A DNA stretch of 5,571 nucleotides. Origin: Rickettsiales bacterium. Its GTDB lineage: Bacteria; Pseudomonadota; Alphaproteobacteria; Rickettsiales; CANDYO01. The position numbers were made by a program, and so were the translations under genes. The notes under the pieces are model-generated. The model made no database searches, was not told where the DNA came from, and was given only the letters and a program-made list of their open reading frames with translations. This document shows, piece by piece, positions 4,587 to 5,571 of the stretch. Where the stretch lies: positions 1-5,571 of the forward strand of contig CANDYO010000133.1 in assembly GCA_947424995.1 (NCBI GenBank), in the 5' to 3' direction. Numbering within the stretch: position 1 is the first letter of the stretch; every line of letters begins with the position of its first letter.

Positions 4587-5571
4587 ATGGTACTTGATCT
4601 AATTGAAAAGAAAATTATTAAAAGTTATAACCAGAACTCTGAACAATTTGTAGAGATAAAAGAAAAGCTTTTAATTGATTTAAATGAATTATATCAAAAT
4701 CCAACATTAAAGTTAATTATTGATGCCTACGCTATAATTTTTTCAAATAATAATAAAGGTTCTATTTATTTAGACCAACCACTACAAAGACCTTTCTTAG
4801 AAGAAAACACTTGTGCTAGTTATATGTATAAATCAGAAGAGATTTATTTATATAATAGTTATAATTGCAAAGGCAATAAATTAGCCTTTATGCTTATTCA
4901 TGAAATTGCGCATGCTGTAATGAATAAACTTTATGGTAACTTTGCTAGGCCCTTCTCAAGAAAAAATGATAATTCCAAGTTAGCTTATCAAGAAAAAGTA
5001 CTAGAATTTATTTTGCTTCCTTTAAAGATATTATCTGTTTTTTCTAAATCTTACGAATTAAAAAATATTGATTTAATTAAGGATTTAAGTAATCCAGATT
5101 TGTTTAGTATTTTTATAAGATTGCGCCTTGAAAATGAAAAAGACAGAAAGCTCTTTGGAGATTTATTAGTAAATTTAAATCAAGATTTCTCTAAAATAAA
5201 TTTTATGGGTTTGTATTATTATAGAAATGAATTACTTGAGAACGAGGTAATAGCCAGATATTTTGAAAATATAGCTGTTTCAAATGATTTTGAAGTTATC
5301 TTTTCGCCAATTTCAGTTTTTGTTAGAAAATATTTGGTAAAAGATATTAAAAAACTCTATTCAGTAGCTAAACAAAATAATTTAACTATTGAATTTACTG
5401 AGCTTAGTGATGATTATGCGTATAAAAAATTTATAGATCAGAGTAACTTTTTTGATGCTTTAATAGCGAGCAATATTGAAGGAATGCGAAGTTATATTGA
5501 TAATGGTTATGATATTAATCACAAAATTTTATTTTTTACTCCTTTAGAAATTGCAGTAAAATTGCAAAATT
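4587..5571 (+). CDS. HExxH zinc metallopeptidase-like protein with ankyrin repeats (3' end outside window)
   Basis: The frame is open from ATG 4587 through the window end, 328 codons. Residues 101–112 read AFMLIHEIAHAVM, giving the zincin motif H105-E106-x-x-H109: two zinc-binding His and a catalytic Glu. A third ligand is not certain. Candidates are E136 or E140 (AYQEKVLEF), or E218/E220 in ELLENEVIARYFEN, where a Glu followed by an AR helix resembles the ligand helix of gluzincins. From about residue 289 an ankyrin-type unit begins (FFDALIASNIEGMRSYIDNG, then YDIN and TPLEIAVKLQ), and the repeats presumably continue beyond the window. No signal peptide or membrane segment is seen, which fits a cytoplasmic protein or one exported by a type IV or similar system; that is inference. 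The gene is intact here and visibly more AT-rich than the left cassette. I do not recognise a named family; the metallopeptidase call rests on the single motif and its helix-like context. Confidence 0.72.
   Translation, partial: MVLDLIEKKIIKSYNQNSEQFVEIKEKLLIDLNELYQNPTLKLIIDAYAIIFSNNNKGSIYLDQPLQRPFLEENTCASYMYKSEEIYLYNSYNCKGNKLAFMLIHEIAHAVMNKLYGNFARPFSRKNDNSKLAYQEKVLEFILLPLKILSVFSKSYELKNIDLIKDLSNPDLFSIFIRLRLENEKDRKLFGDLLVNLNQDFSKINFMGLYYYRNELLENEVIARYFENIAVSNDFEVIFSPISVFVRKYLVKDIKKLYSVAKQNNLTIEFTELSDDYAYKKFIDQSNFFDALIASNIEGMRSYIDNGYDINHKILFFTPLEIAVKLQN

Overview
The window is AT-rich, almost entirely coding on the + strand, and looks like an accessory region of a host-associated, probably intracellular bacterium. 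The mix of ankyrin-repeat genes, a Fic/RhuM-type protein, small GNAT and methyltransferase genes, low GC and several freshly broken genes resembles Rickettsiales or Legionellales-like endosymbionts. That placement is an inference from style, not from a marker gene.

Left part (1 to about 3755): six genes are packed head to tail with almost no spacing, so they read as one operon. In order they are the 3' end of a RhuM/Fic-domain protein, a stand-alone class I SAM methyltransferase, a GNAT acetyltransferase with an in-frame stop, a GNAT–methyltransferase fusion, a secreted HAD-like protein whose catalytic Asp position is Asn, and an AadA-like nucleotidyltransferase broken by a stop and a frameshift. 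The junctions are TAA directly followed by ATG, an ATGA overlap, a 14-nt gap carrying a clear Shine-Dalgarno, an 11-nt overlap, and a 3- or 12-nt gap. The set resembles a small-molecule or antibiotic-modifying cassette (acetylation, methylation, nucleotidylation), but no substrate can be read from the sequence.

Middle (about 3756–4053): a noncoding block of inverted repeats lies exactly where the nucleotidyltransferase loses its C-terminal part. It has outer arms of 29 and 27 nt sharing perfect 8- and 13-nt blocks, an inner perfect 10-nt inverted repeat, and two identical 12-nt perfect palindromes at its left edge. It is best read as a MITE or foldback-type palindromic element.

Right part (4070–5571): first comes a degenerate four-repeat ankyrin gene with two in-frame stops and one frameshift. 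Behind a plausible promoter and Shine-Dalgarno follows an intact gene running off the window. It encodes a protein with an HEIAH zinc-metallopeptidase motif followed by the start of an ankyrin region, a candidate host-directed effector and the most interesting gene here.

Four premature stops in three pseudogenes are all explicable as G:C to A:T changes, which suggests recent decay under AT-biased mutation.
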